A stretch of DNA of 7,663 nt from Bacteroidota bacterium (GCA_027620595.1 JAQCDI010000117.1:1-7663); one strand, 5' to 3'. Shown: positions 1 to 6,165, numbered from the stretch's first letter. Notes: generated by a model not told the origin, from the sequence alone. Translations and numbers: made by a program.

Positions 1-17
1 CGTAGCAGCCGGCGGAC

Positions 18-848
18 ATGCAGAGTCTGCCCAGCCTGAGCGGCAAGTCGGGTTCGTCGAATCTGCAGATCTGGTACCGCATCGAGAACATCCAGGACTG
101 GTTGCGACGACCGATGAGCTATCACAGCGTCGAGGGGCGCTACCGGGTGGCCATCCTGATCGGCGCCGAGCGAATCCGGGAGGATGCCGCCAACGCTTTC
201 CTGAAGCTGCTCGAAGAACCCGGCAAGCAGTCGGTGTTCATCCTCATTACGGATCGGGCGGACCATCTGCTGCCCACGATCCTGTCCCGCTGTCAGCAGA
301 TCCGTTTCGATCCGCTGGAGTCGGAGGACATTGCCCTGGCCATGCAGCACAGGGGCGCACCCCCGGCGTTGGCCATGATGCTGGCGCGGATGTCCGGAGG
401 GTCGGTGCGTCGCGCCATTGCGTTGGCAGGAAATGAGGACCTGCTTTCGACCCGTGAAGACGTGGTCACATTCCTGCGCAAGAGTTTCCAGGGTCGGGGA
501 GACACCGTCGTGGCTCTGGTCGATCACATGGCCCGCCCCGGGCGGGAAGCGGTAAAATTCCAACTGGGCATCTTGCTGGGGATCCTTCGGGACCTGATGC
601 TCCTGCAGCACACGGGACCATCCGAGTTGATTGTCAACCTGGATCAGCTCGATACACTGCAGCGCTTTGCCGCCAATCTGCCGGATGCAAGGATCGATGA
701 CATGATCGAGGCCGTGGAGCAGACCCTGTTCCTGACGGAGCGCAACGTCAGCGTCCGATTGGCCCTCATTGCGCTGTCCCGCTCGTTGCAGGCGTCCATG
801 CGCGGCCACGGTACGCGCTCCTTGGCGCAAGACCTGGCGGCCGGCTGA
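18..848 (+). CDS. holB: DNA polymerase III subunit delta' (HolB-like), N-terminally incomplete
   Basis: This is the C-terminal part of a clamp-loader subunit of the DnaX/HolB AAA+ family; delta' helps load the sliding clamp at the replication fork. Visible family blocks are LRRPMSYHSVEGRYRVAIL (residues 29-47), the AANAFLKLLEEPG block (57-69), and the sensor-1 strand running into TILSRCQ (73-93), followed by an alpha-helical C-terminal collar domain. Family members run about 330-390 aa. This frame gives 276 aa from the first ATG and lacks the N-terminal P-loop and zinc-binding region, so the ATG at 18 is probably not the native start. Reading upstream in frame, four codons (QPAD) still look coding, then a TAG stands at 3-5. 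That is either a real nonsense mutation, an error at a sequence end, or a frameshift just outside the window. DnaX (gamma/tau) is less likely because there is no long C-terminal extension. The gene converges on the GroES-like gene with a 7-base gap. Confidence 0.85.
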   Translation: MQSLPSLSGKSGSSNLQIWYRIENIQDWLRRPMSYHSVEGRYRVAILIGAERIREDAANAFLKLLEEPGKQSVFILITDRADHLLPTILSRCQQIRFDPLESEDIALAMQHRGAPPALAMMLARMSGGSVRRAIALAGNEDLLSTREDVVTFLRKSFQGRGDTVVALVDHMARPGREAVKFQLGILLGILRDLMLLQHTGPSELIVNLDQLDTLQRFAANLPDARIDDMIEAVEQTLFLTERNVSVRLALIALSRSLQASMRGHGTRSLAQDLAAG

Positions 849-855
849 GGAAATG

Positions 856-1251
856 TCAAAGGTCGAGGTCGTCCGGCGGTCCCAACGTGCTCAGGATGTC
901 GTCCGCCGTATTGCGATGCAGCGCCAGGATGGCGCCGTGCGGGACAATGAGGAAGGTCTTTCCCTCGAACTGGATCTCGATGGCCTCTTTGCGCAGGAAG
1001 AAGGCATGATCGCCTATGCGGGCCTGCAAGGGCAGGTAGCGGACAGCGTCCTTCTGCTGGGACCACGGTTCGCCCTCATTGAACTCCGGATTGGGGGTGA
1101 TGTAGCCCGGTCCCATGCTGACCACGCGGCCGCTGCGGACCCGATCATTCTCGGCCACGGATGCGGGCAGGACCAACCCTGAGTTGGTCTTGCGTTCTCC
1201 TTCGTCCGGGGCAATCAGCACCCGGTCTCCCACCATGATCAATTCGCCCAT
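856..1251 (-). CDS. GroES-family co-chaperonin, enlarged variant
   Basis: A 131-aa GroES (Cpn10) fold protein. Residues 8-15 (GDRVLIAP) match the first GroES strand. Residues 16-33 look like the mobile loop that contacts GroEL, with SGLVLP in place of the usual GGIVLP. Residues 41-49 (GRVVSMGPG) match the following strand pair, and the end of the fold (KTFLIVPHGAILAL, 98-111) matches the last strands. Classical GroES is about 95 aa. Here residues 50-72 form an insertion where the dome loop should be, and a 20-residue acidic tail (DD..PPDDLDL) follows the fold. I associate this longer form with Bacteroidota/Rhodothermota genomes, where it exists beside the groES of the groESL operon. No groEL is adjacent. 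The ATG at 1251 is 25 bases after the glycosyltransferase stop, so the two are probably co-transcribed. No Shine-Dalgarno is visible; an in-frame ATG five codons downstream (MVGDRV) is an alternative start. Whether it serves GroEL or another partner is unknown. Confidence 0.88.
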   Translation of the reverse strand: MGELIMVGDRVLIAPDEGERKTNSGLVLPASVAENDRVRSGRVVSMGPGYITPNPEFNEGEPWSQQKDAVRYLPLQARIGDHAFFLRKEAIEIQFEGKTFLIVPHGAILALHRNTADDILSTLGPPDDLDL

Positions 1252-1276
1252 TCCGTACCGCCGTGATGATGAATGT

Positions 1277-2515
1277 TCATTTGCCTGACCTGCGTTGCAT
1301 GAGGTCGTTGAGCGCTAAAACGCTCCGGTCGATGCCCCGCTCCCGATCGTAGAAGGCACTCCGCTCGAGCGCATTTCGGCTCCATCGGGCCACATGGCCC
1401 TCTCCCGAGCGTGCCTGACGGAAGAAGCGGGGTAATGCGTCCTCTTCTACCCAGGAGGCCAGGAACCCTACGTCCCACTGCCGGACTTCCTGCCCGAGGG
1501 GTCCATCGGGATCGCACATGGCCAGGATGGGTGTGCCGGACGTCATTCCGGGAATGAGTTTGGAAGGAATGAAGGAGCTGCCGGAGCCGGCTTTTTCCGT
1601 GATGACGTAGGCGTCAGCCCAGGCAAGGGCCTCCACGAGTCCCGCTTCGTCGGTCAGGGGGCGCATGTGGATACGTTCGTCGCCCTGGGCTGCCAGCCAG
1701 GAAGCCAACTCCTCTGCCCGGCTGCCGGCGCCCTGGATGCGCAATTCGAAGGAGGCATCCGTGGCCATGAGGCGCTGGCAGAAGAGTTGGAGATCCTGTT
1801 TGCCGCCGATATTCCCGGAATAAAGCAGTCGGACCGGGCGATCCGCAGAAGGATCCGGTTTGGGCCCATCCGGTCGCAGGCGCGATGCCAAGGAGGCGTG
1901 GAGCCAGTTGGGCAGGTAGGCAACCGGAACGGGAGCCCCGGGAATGCGCTCCAGGGCTTCGATCATCGGGGCGGAGATGGAACTCCACAGGTCGGCTCGA
2001 AGAAACAGGGCATTCTGGATACGCTCGAGCCACGAGGTTTTCGAGGCGATTCCTCCGGCTGCCGCCGCCTGGGCCGAGAGGTCCTGCACGTTGAGCCACA
2101 ACGGCGTGTCGGTCCATCGGGCCATGAGTCCCGCGTAGGCCACGGCGCCTACCAAAGGGCAGAAGACCAGGATGGCGTCGAATTGACCTTTTCGGACGGG
2201 ACGCCGAAGAAGGGAGAGGAAGAAGGATGCCTCATAGACGAGGCGCTGAAGGAAGCTGTTCGGGTTGCCGGGGATGAAGATTCCGAAGCGCTGCACACGG
2301 ACGCCGCCTTCCTGCGATTCCTCGATTGCGAGTCCGTTGCGGCCCGATTTGTCCCGCCATTCGGGGTAGTAAGGCACCGCGCACCGGACAGTCACGTCCA
2401 TGCCCCGTTCCGCGAGACCCTCGCACAGATCTGCAAACAGCACACCGCCGCCCAGATCGGGTCGGTAGACGTTGACGACCACAAGGATGCGCGGGTGGGC
2501 TGAAGCGTCAGGCAC
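1277..2515 (-). CDS. Glycosyltransferase, GT4 family (WcaI/WbuB-like)
   Basis: A cytoplasmic GT-B-fold glycosyltransferase, probably moving a sugar from a nucleotide donor onto a lipid-linked intermediate of exopolysaccharide or O-antigen. Residue numbers are from a GTG start at 2515 (412 aa). LGGGVLFADLCEGLAERG (about 21-38) is the acceptor-side glycine loop. PYYPEWR (48-54) and LNVQDLSAQAAAAGG (141-155) are typical of the WcaI/WbuB group. YLPNW (200-204) and LLYSGNIGGKQDL (230-242) open the donor domain. The stretch from ITEKAGSGSSFIPSKLIPG (about 305-323) to PILAMCDPDG is the nucleotide-sugar site with its GT4-type acidic residue. The frame is open to a GTG at 2620 (447 aa), but that start lies in the T-tract of a terminator and the extra 35 residues are proline-rich and unlike the family. 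GTG 2515 puts the first beta strand (RILVVVNVY) eight codons in, as is normal. The substrate cannot be read from the sequence. Confidence 0.87.
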   Translation of the reverse strand: MPDASAHPRILVVVNVYRPDLGGGVLFADLCEGLAERGMDVTVRCAVPYYPEWRDKSGRNGLAIEESQEGGVRVQRFGIFIPGNPNSFLQRLVYEASFFLSLLRRPVRKGQFDAILVFCPLVGAVAYAGLMARWTDTPLWLNVQDLSAQAAAAGGIASKTSWLERIQNALFLRADLWSSISAPMIEALERIPGAPVPVAYLPNWLHASLASRLRPDGPKPDPSADRPVRLLYSGNIGGKQDLQLFCQRLMATDASFELRIQGAGSRAEELASWLAAQGDERIHMRPLTDEAGLVEALAWADAYVITEKAGSGSSFIPSKLIPGMTSGTPILAMCDPDGPLGQEVRQWDVGFLASWVEEDALPRFFRQARSGEGHVARWSRNALERSAFYDRERGIDRSVLALNDLMQRRSGK

Positions 2516-2550
2516 GGGGCGATGGACGTTCGGTGGGGAAGGGGCCGGGT

Positions 2551-2579
2551 AAGATACCCCAACCAGGACCCGAGAGGAA
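2551..2579 (-). promoter_or_regulatory. Candidate promoter for the glycosyltransferase-groES unit
   Basis: On the - strand TATCTT (2556-2551) could be a -10 element; a weak TTCCTC (2579-2574) sits 17 bases upstream. Transcription would start near 2544, about 30 bases before the GTG at 2515 and just after the terminator at 2608-2641. The same hexamer precedes two other genes here. The -35 match is poor, so support rests on position and recurrence. Confidence 0.35.
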
Positions 2580-2607
2580 GGCGAAGGAACGTCCGGCAAC
2601 GCTGGGC

Positions 2608-2641
2608 AACAAAAAAGCACGACCGTGAAGGGGGCCGTGCT
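2608..2641 (-). terminator. Rho-independent terminator after the small membrane ORF
   Basis: On the - strand AGCACGGCC and GGTCGTGCT pair (eight base pairs, one A-C mismatch, 8-base loop, arms 2633-2641 and 2616-2624). Six T residues (2616-2611) follow immediately. It lies 75 bases after the stop of the 30-codon ORF and before the glycosyltransferase, so it ends the small transcript and separates the two units. Confidence 0.88.
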
Positions 2642-2715
2642 GATCCGGGAGGCGAATCGGCTTCTACGCCCTTACGGGGGCAGGAGGGGACCGGGAGAGC
2701 GCTGCGTGGCGACGC

Positions 2716-2808
2716 TCAGAGGAGCTGGAATACGGTCAGGATGAGCAATCCGACAAATCCAGCCCCGAACGTCATGGCCTTGATGGCCCGATCGACCGGG
2801 TTTCGCAT
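2716..2808 (-). CDS. Small single-span membrane protein, 30 aa, function unknown
   Basis: The ATG at 2808 opens a 30-codon frame ending in TGA at 2716. The protein begins MRNPVDRAIKAM, a polar, net positive segment (R2, D6, R7, K10) that could form an amphipathic helix. Residues 13-30 are wholly uncharged and end LLILTVFQLL, enough for one membrane span. The positive N-terminus predicts the N-end stays in the cytoplasm. It is the only frame in this stretch with such a pattern. It is framed by a good promoter (2911-2939) and a terminator (2608-2641), which argues for a real transcript. I do not recognise the family. Its size and shape recall the accessory microproteins of respiratory oxidases, transporters or translocation complexes, but nothing links it to one. 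No Shine-Dalgarno precedes the ATG, as for the other genes here. The alternative is that the transcript is a non-coding RNA of about 290 bases and the ORF is fortuitous. Confidence 0.55.
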   Translation of the reverse strand: MRNPVDRAIKAMTFGAGFVGLLILTVFQLL

Positions 2809-2877
2809 GGGTGGCTGACTGTGGGGTTCGGTATGGAGCAGAAAACGGGTGAGCGATCCATTTTCCCTGGGTCCAAC

Positions 2878-2892
2878 CGGGATGGTTTCCCG
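2878..2892 (-). other. Short hairpin in the leader of the small ORF
   Basis: CGGGA and TCCCG (arms 2888-2892 and 2878-2882) pair around a 5-base loop, some 12-26 bases after the predicted transcription start. No T-tract follows, so it is not a terminator. It may shape or stabilise the roughly 95-base leader. Confidence 0.25.
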
Positions 2893-2910
2893 TCCCTTCG
2901 AACGTCAGTC

Positions 2911-2939
2911 AATATACACACACATATATAAGTTCACAA
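2911..2939 (-). promoter_or_regulatory. Sigma-70-type promoter with alternating-repeat spacer
   Basis: On the - strand TTGTGA (2939-2934) and TATATT (2916-2911) are 17 bases apart, four of six and five of six matches to the sigma-70 consensus. This is the best promoter in the window. Transcription would start near 2904, leaving a leader of about 95 bases before the ATG at 2808. The spacer is almost entirely alternating TA and TG dinucleotides. A second, weaker pair lies upstream (TTGATA with TACAAA, 16-base spacing, inside the inverted repeat region). Confidence 0.6.
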
Positions 2940-2944
2940 CTTGC

Positions 2945-2970
2945 CTACATATTTGTATTAAAGTATGTAG
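2945..2970. repeat. 26-base inverted repeat, candidate operator
   Basis: CTACATA (2945-2951) and TATGTAG (2964-2970) are perfect 7-base inverted arms. With one G-T wobble and two more A-T pairs the symmetry extends to ten positions around a 6-base centre. It sits just upstream of the -35 box, centred about 53 bases before the predicted start, a usual place for a dimeric activator, though a repressor could bind there too. No T-tract suits it as a terminator. The bound protein is unknown. Confidence 0.45.
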
Positions 2971-2988
2971 ACATATCAATAAAAGGCC

Positions 2989-3030
2989 CACTGATGGCTC
3001 AAAATAGCCGAAATGATCCAACAATCAGTG
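2989..3030 (-). repeat. Nested inverted repeat after the purF terminator
   Basis: On the - strand CACTGAT (3030-3024) pairs with ATCAGTG (2995-2989). Inside, GGCT (3009-3006) pairs with AGCC (2999-2996), stacked directly on the outer stem on one side with a 14-base bulge on the other. A T-rich GGCCTTTTATT follows. It could be a back-up terminator for purF or part of the upstream control region of the small ORF. Confidence 0.25.
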
Positions 3031-3033
3031 CAT

Positions 3034-3069
3034 AAAAAAAGCCCCGGAAGGAGCAATTCCTTCCGGGGC
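3034..3069 (-). terminator. Rho-independent terminator of purF
   Basis: A perfect 12-base-pair GC-rich stem (GCCCCGGAAGGA with TCCTTCCGGGGC, arms 3058-3069 and 3041-3052) closes a 5-base loop. Seven T residues follow on the - strand (3040-3034). It begins 44 bases after the purF stop codon, so purF ends its transcript here. Confidence 0.95.
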
Positions 3070-3113
3070 GGAATGTGTGTAGAGCGGTTATCCTTGGTCA
3101 ATACACTACGGTA

Positions 3114-4619
3114 TTACCACTCATTTTCGTCTTTGGAAACCGTCATATCCACGGGGACCGGATACTCACGGCTGAAGCACGCATTGCAGTATCCCCCCTC
3201 GTTGGTGTTGGCTTCCCGCACGGCCTTCATCATGCCCTCGACGGAGAGATATCCGAGCGAATCCACGCCCAGCCATTTGGCCATGGCGTCCACATCCTCA
3301 TTATGCTGGTTGGCCAGCAGTTCCTGCTCAGTCGGAAAATCCATGCCGTAGAAACAGGGGCTGACCACCGGCGGCGAAGCCACACGGAAATGGACCTCCT
3401 TTGCGCCGGCCTGTCGTACCATCTGGATCAGCTGTCTCGCCGTGGTGCCGCGAACAATGGAGTCGTCCACCATGACCACCACTCGATCCTTGAGGACGCC
3501 CTCCACCGTATTGAACTTTGAGCGGACGCGCTGCTCCCGGGACTGCTGACCCGGGGCGATGAAGGTTCGCCCGACATAGTGGTTGCGGATCAGGCCGATT
3601 TCGTAGCGCGCGCGCTGTCCGAGCTTGCGGCACTCGGAGACGTAGCCCAGTGTGGCCGTGTTGGATGAGTCGGGAACGGAGATGACGATGGGCTTCTCTT
3701 CCCCGTTGCCGACCTCGGGTACCGGCGCATCGTGGGCCAATTGCTTGCCCATCTTGCGGCGCACCTTGTCCACCATTTCTCCAAAGATCTTGGAGTCCGG
3801 ACGGGAGAAATAGATGTATTCGAAGATGCACTGGCTGACGCCGTTGTTCTGCGCCAGCTGGATGGACTCAAACTGACCGGAGGCCATCCCGTCCTGGTTG
3901 ATGACAATCATTTCGCCCGGACGGACATCGCGTACATACTGGGCACCGACCAGGTCGAAGGCGCAGGTTTCGCTGGCCACACACCAGGCATCTTCGTCCG
4001 GCCTGCCGCTGGCTGCCGGAATGCGGCCAAGGGCCAGCGGGCGGAAGCCGTTGGGGTCCCGCAGGGCAATCAGGGCTTCGTCCGTGAGGATGGCAAGCGA
4101 GAAGGCCCCTTCCAACTGGGATACCGCATCGACGATCTTGTCGATCTGCTTGCGGCGCGTGCTCTGGGCAATGAGGTGCAGGATCAGCTCGGAGTCCGCG
4201 GTGCTCTGGAATATCGTGCCCCGCTCGATGAAGCTGTGCCGGATCTCGCGGGCATTCGAGATATTGCCGTTGTGGGCAAGGGCCAGATTACCGTCCCGAT
4301 AATGGACCAGGAAAGGCTGGATGTTGGCCAGGTTGTCGGCAGCGCCCGACGTAGAGTAGCGGTTGTGCCCGATGCCGGAGGTGCCGAGCAGTTTGGACTC
4401 GAAGAGGGAATGATCCTTGAAGACGTCCAGCACCAAGCCCGGTCCTTTGTGGACCGGCATGATCTTGCGGCCGCGCGTCTCGTCGTATACCGACGTGACG
4501 ATGCCGGCGGATTCCTGGCCGCGATGCTGCAGGGCGTGCAGCCCCATGTAGATCTTGTGGGCCGCATTCTGGGCGTTATAGATCCCGAAAATGCCGCAAT
4601 ACTCGCGAATCTGGCGCAT
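3114..4619 (-). CDS. purF: Amidophosphoribosyltransferase (PurF)
   Basis: First committed enzyme of de novo purine synthesis: glutamine plus PRPP gives 5-phosphoribosylamine, glutamate and pyrophosphate, in the cytoplasm. The 501-aa length is normal. A short propeptide MRQIREY precedes Cys8, the N-terminal nucleophile after cleavage (CGIFGI). The glutaminase domain shows LQHRGQESAG (30-39), GHNRYSTSG (84-92) and HNGN (116-119). The phosphoribosyltransferase domain shows VVVMVDDSIVRGTT (380-393), the PRPP loop. Cys264, Cys422, Cys478 and Cys481 match the four ligands of the [4Fe-4S] cluster in the Bacillus-type enzyme, so this is the propeptide-bearing, iron-sulfur class rather than the E. coli class. 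The ATG at 4619 is fixed by the propeptide. No other purine gene is adjacent. It has its own terminator and a possible TATCTT promoter element 91 bases upstream of the ATG. Confidence 0.97.
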   Translation of the reverse strand: MRQIREYCGIFGIYNAQNAAHKIYMGLHALQHRGQESAGIVTSVYDETRGRKIMPVHKGPGLVLDVFKDHSLFESKLLGTSGIGHNRYSTSGAADNLANIQPFLVHYRDGNLALAHNGNISNAREIRHSFIERGTIFQSTADSELILHLIAQSTRRKQIDKIVDAVSQLEGAFSLAILTDEALIALRDPNGFRPLALGRIPAASGRPDEDAWCVASETCAFDLVGAQYVRDVRPGEMIVINQDGMASGQFESIQLAQNNGVSQCIFEYIYFSRPDSKIFGEMVDKVRRKMGKQLAHDAPVPEVGNGEEKPIVISVPDSSNTATLGYVSECRKLGQRARYEIGLIRNHYVGRTFIAPGQQSREQRVRSKFNTVEGVLKDRVVVMVDDSIVRGTTARQLIQMVRQAGAKEVHFRVASPPVVSPCFYGMDFPTEQELLANQHNEDVDAMAKWLGVDSLGYLSVEGMMKAVREANTNEGGYCNACFSREYPVPVDMTVSKDENEW

Positions 4620-4709
4620 GGATGGTCGGTTCCGCCTCGGGTAAAGGAAGTCTAATGCCGGGTGCCGCGGGCGGTTTCGTGGAGAATGCGTGCGCCCGGA
4701 CAGCGGGTC

Positions 4710-4715
4710 AAGATA
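4710..4715 (-). promoter_or_regulatory. Candidate -10 element upstream of purF
   Basis: TATCTT on the - strand (4715-4710) lies in the 126-base gap between the CNNM-family gene and purF, inside the sequence ATATCTTGACC. It would start a transcript near 4703 with a leader of about 84 bases. No -35 match exists at 17 bases. A closer TAGACT (4654-4649) is an alternative -10. I see no riboswitch-like fold in the gap. Confidence 0.28.
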
Positions 4716-4745
4716 TGGCGCTCCTCTGGACCGCGCGGCGCGGAC

Positions 4746-6104
4746 TCAACGGTCCCCGTTTGAGCTCGCAGGAGGTTCCAGGCGCAGCCGGACCTGCATG
4801 ATGCGGTTGTTCTCGACCTGGCTTACTTCCAGCAGGAGATTCTCATGGCGGAAGGTATCGCCGACCTCCGGGATCTCGCGGGCCAGGTGATAAATGAGGC
4901 CACCCAGTGTCTCGAAGTCGAACTGCTCGGTGTCGGTCTCCAGGTCCAGTCCATCCATCAGGTCGTCCAGGTCGATGCGGGCATCGACCAGGAACTCGTC
5001 CTCCGATACCCGCTGGATCATCTCGTCTTCGCCTCCATCGTGCTCATCACGGATCTCCCCGACGATCTCCTCGAGCACATCCTCCAGCGTCACGAGGCCC
5101 GCGGTGCCACCGTATTCGTCCACCACCAGGGCGATGTGGGTCCGCTTGGCCTGGAAGTCGGAGAGCAGATCATCCAGCATCTTGCCGAGGGGAACGAAGA
5201 TGGCCGGTCGGGCCAGACGGGTCCAGTCCACCGTCGTCTCGCCGGGGTTTTCCGTCAGGAAACGCAGCAGGTCCTTGGCATAGATGATTCCAAGGATGTT
5301 GTCGAGGTGTTCGACAAAGAGCGGAAGGCGGGAGTGCCCCTGTTCGCGGATGACGGCAACGGCCTCCTCGATCGAGGCATTGACGTTCAGGGCCACGATG
5401 TCGAGCCGGCTGATCATGATCTCACGCACACTCGTCTCACCGAATTCGACGATCGAGTGGATCAGGTCTTTCTCCTCCTGCTCCAGCGTTCCGCTGGCCT
5501 CGCCGATCTCGGCAATGGTCTTGAGGTCCTCGGCGGAGAGGCGATCATTGAGTCCCTCGAAACGACCGTGGAAAGCAGCCATGGACTTTGACAGCACCGA
5601 CGCCACGGGGAAGAGCATGCGGTGCATGATGATCAGCAACCCACTCAGGCGCTTCGAGAAGGCGATCGGCTGACGGGAGGCGATGAGCTTGGGGGTGATT
5701 TCACTCACCACCAGGATAACGAAGGTCAGGACGACCACCTCGATGACCACCGTTACAGGTTTGGACCATCCATTGACCTCGGCAATCTCGTGGGTCATCA
5801 GGGCGGCGATGATGGCCGCACCCACATTGACCACCGTGTTCAAGATCAGGATGGTGACCAGCACGGTTCGCGCATGATCCAGCAGGCGAACGACCCGCTT
5901 GGAGGCAGCGTCCTCGGCTTCCCTCAGCTCCTCGATCTGCCCGGCATCGAGCGTGAACAGAGCCACTTCCGAGCCGGAAAAGAGCGATGACAGCGCCAGC
6001 AACACGAGCAGGACCAAGCCCCCGGCAATCATGTCCCCGGTGTGGAGGGGGACATCCTGCAGGAGGGTCGCAAAAAAGAAGACCGGCGCAGAGGGAGGCT
6101 CCAC
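4746..6104 (-). CDS. CNNM/CorC-family membrane protein with paired CBS domains (GldE-like)
   Basis: An inner-membrane protein of the CNNM/CorC (formerly hemolysin C) family, 452 aa. Domains in order: DUF21/CNNM transmembrane domain (about 25-175; hydrophobic spans near 26-46, 82-104, 117-137 and 153-173), a linker helix, CBS 1 (about 224-283), CBS 2 (about 290-350, with VVDEYGGTAGLVTLEDVLEEIVGEI-type block at 327-351), and a C-terminal CorC/HlyC domain (about 365-445). FSGSEVALF (42-50), LNTVVNV (88-94) and SEITPK (134-139) hold the Ser, Asn and Glu that bind Mg2+ in CorC/CNNM structures, so Mg2+ or related cation transport is plausible. In Bacteroidota the same architecture is called GldE, a gliding-associated protein; the SGSEVALFTL block fits it, but no other gld gene is here. 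The GTG at 6104 is the longest start; the ATG at 6032 (residue 25), just before the first span, is an alternative. Confidence 0.88.
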   Translation of the reverse strand: MEPPSAPVFFFATLLQDVPLHTGDMIAGGLVLLVLLALSSLFSGSEVALFTLDAGQIEELREAEDAASKRVVRLLDHARTVLVTILILNTVVNVGAAIIAALMTHEIAEVNGWSKPVTVVIEVVVLTFVILVVSEITPKLIASRQPIAFSKRLSGLLIIMHRMLFPVASVLSKSMAAFHGRFEGLNDRLSAEDLKTIAEIGEASGTLEQEEKDLIHSIVEFGETSVREIMISRLDIVALNVNASIEEAVAVIREQGHSRLPLFVEHLDNILGIIYAKDLLRFLTENPGETTVDWTRLARPAIFVPLGKMLDDLLSDFQAKRTHIALVVDEYGGTAGLVTLEDVLEEIVGEIRDEHDGGEDEMIQRVSEDEFLVDARIDLDDLMDGLDLETDTEQFDFETLGGLIYHLAREIPEVGDTFRHENLLLEVSQVENNRIMQVRLRLEPPASSNGDR

Positions 6105-6152
6105 GGGGGGCGAGGGAATCCTCGAATCGGTTAGCGGGAATGCAGAAGGTAC

Positions 6153-6158
6153 AAGATA
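6153..6158 (-). promoter_or_regulatory. Candidate -10 element upstream of the CNNM-family gene
   Basis: TATCTT on the - strand (6158-6153) starts eight bases after the transporter stop codon, within GGTATCTTGTACC. The hexamer 17 bases upstream (GCAACA) matches only the last half of TTGACA. The predicted start near 6146 gives a leader of about 42 bases to the GTG at 6104. Read-through from the transporter is the alternative, since no terminator lies in the 61-base gap. Confidence 0.32.
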
Positions 6159-6165
6159 CCGCGCA

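Noticed and set aside
1667..2503. Long + strand open frame (278 codons) opposite the glycosyltransferase
   Set aside because: It is antisense to a clear GT4 gene; the composition is that of a shadow frame.
2522..2818. + strand open frame (98 codons) in the gap between the glycosyltransferase and purF
   Set aside because: It is Arg/Gly-rich without a hydrophobic core, reads through the terminator stem and lies antisense to the better-supported 30-codon ORF.
2611..2904. Known structured RNA (6S, SRP, RNase P or tmRNA) in the 290-base transcript
   Set aside because: I looked for their conserved cores and found none; the fold visible by eye is limited to small hairpins.
2880..3030. Phage attachment site, replication origin or CRISPR in the AT-rich island
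   Set aside because: There is no integrase, no DnaA-box cluster and no repeat-spacer pattern; a promoter region explains the AT-richness.
3732..4655. Long + strand open frame (307 codons) opposite purF
   Set aside because: It is fully antisense to purF, whose catalytic motifs are intact, and has no recognisable domain.
4845..5591. + strand open frame (248 codons) opposite the CNNM protein
   Set aside because: It mirrors the CBS-domain coding region and shows no family signature.
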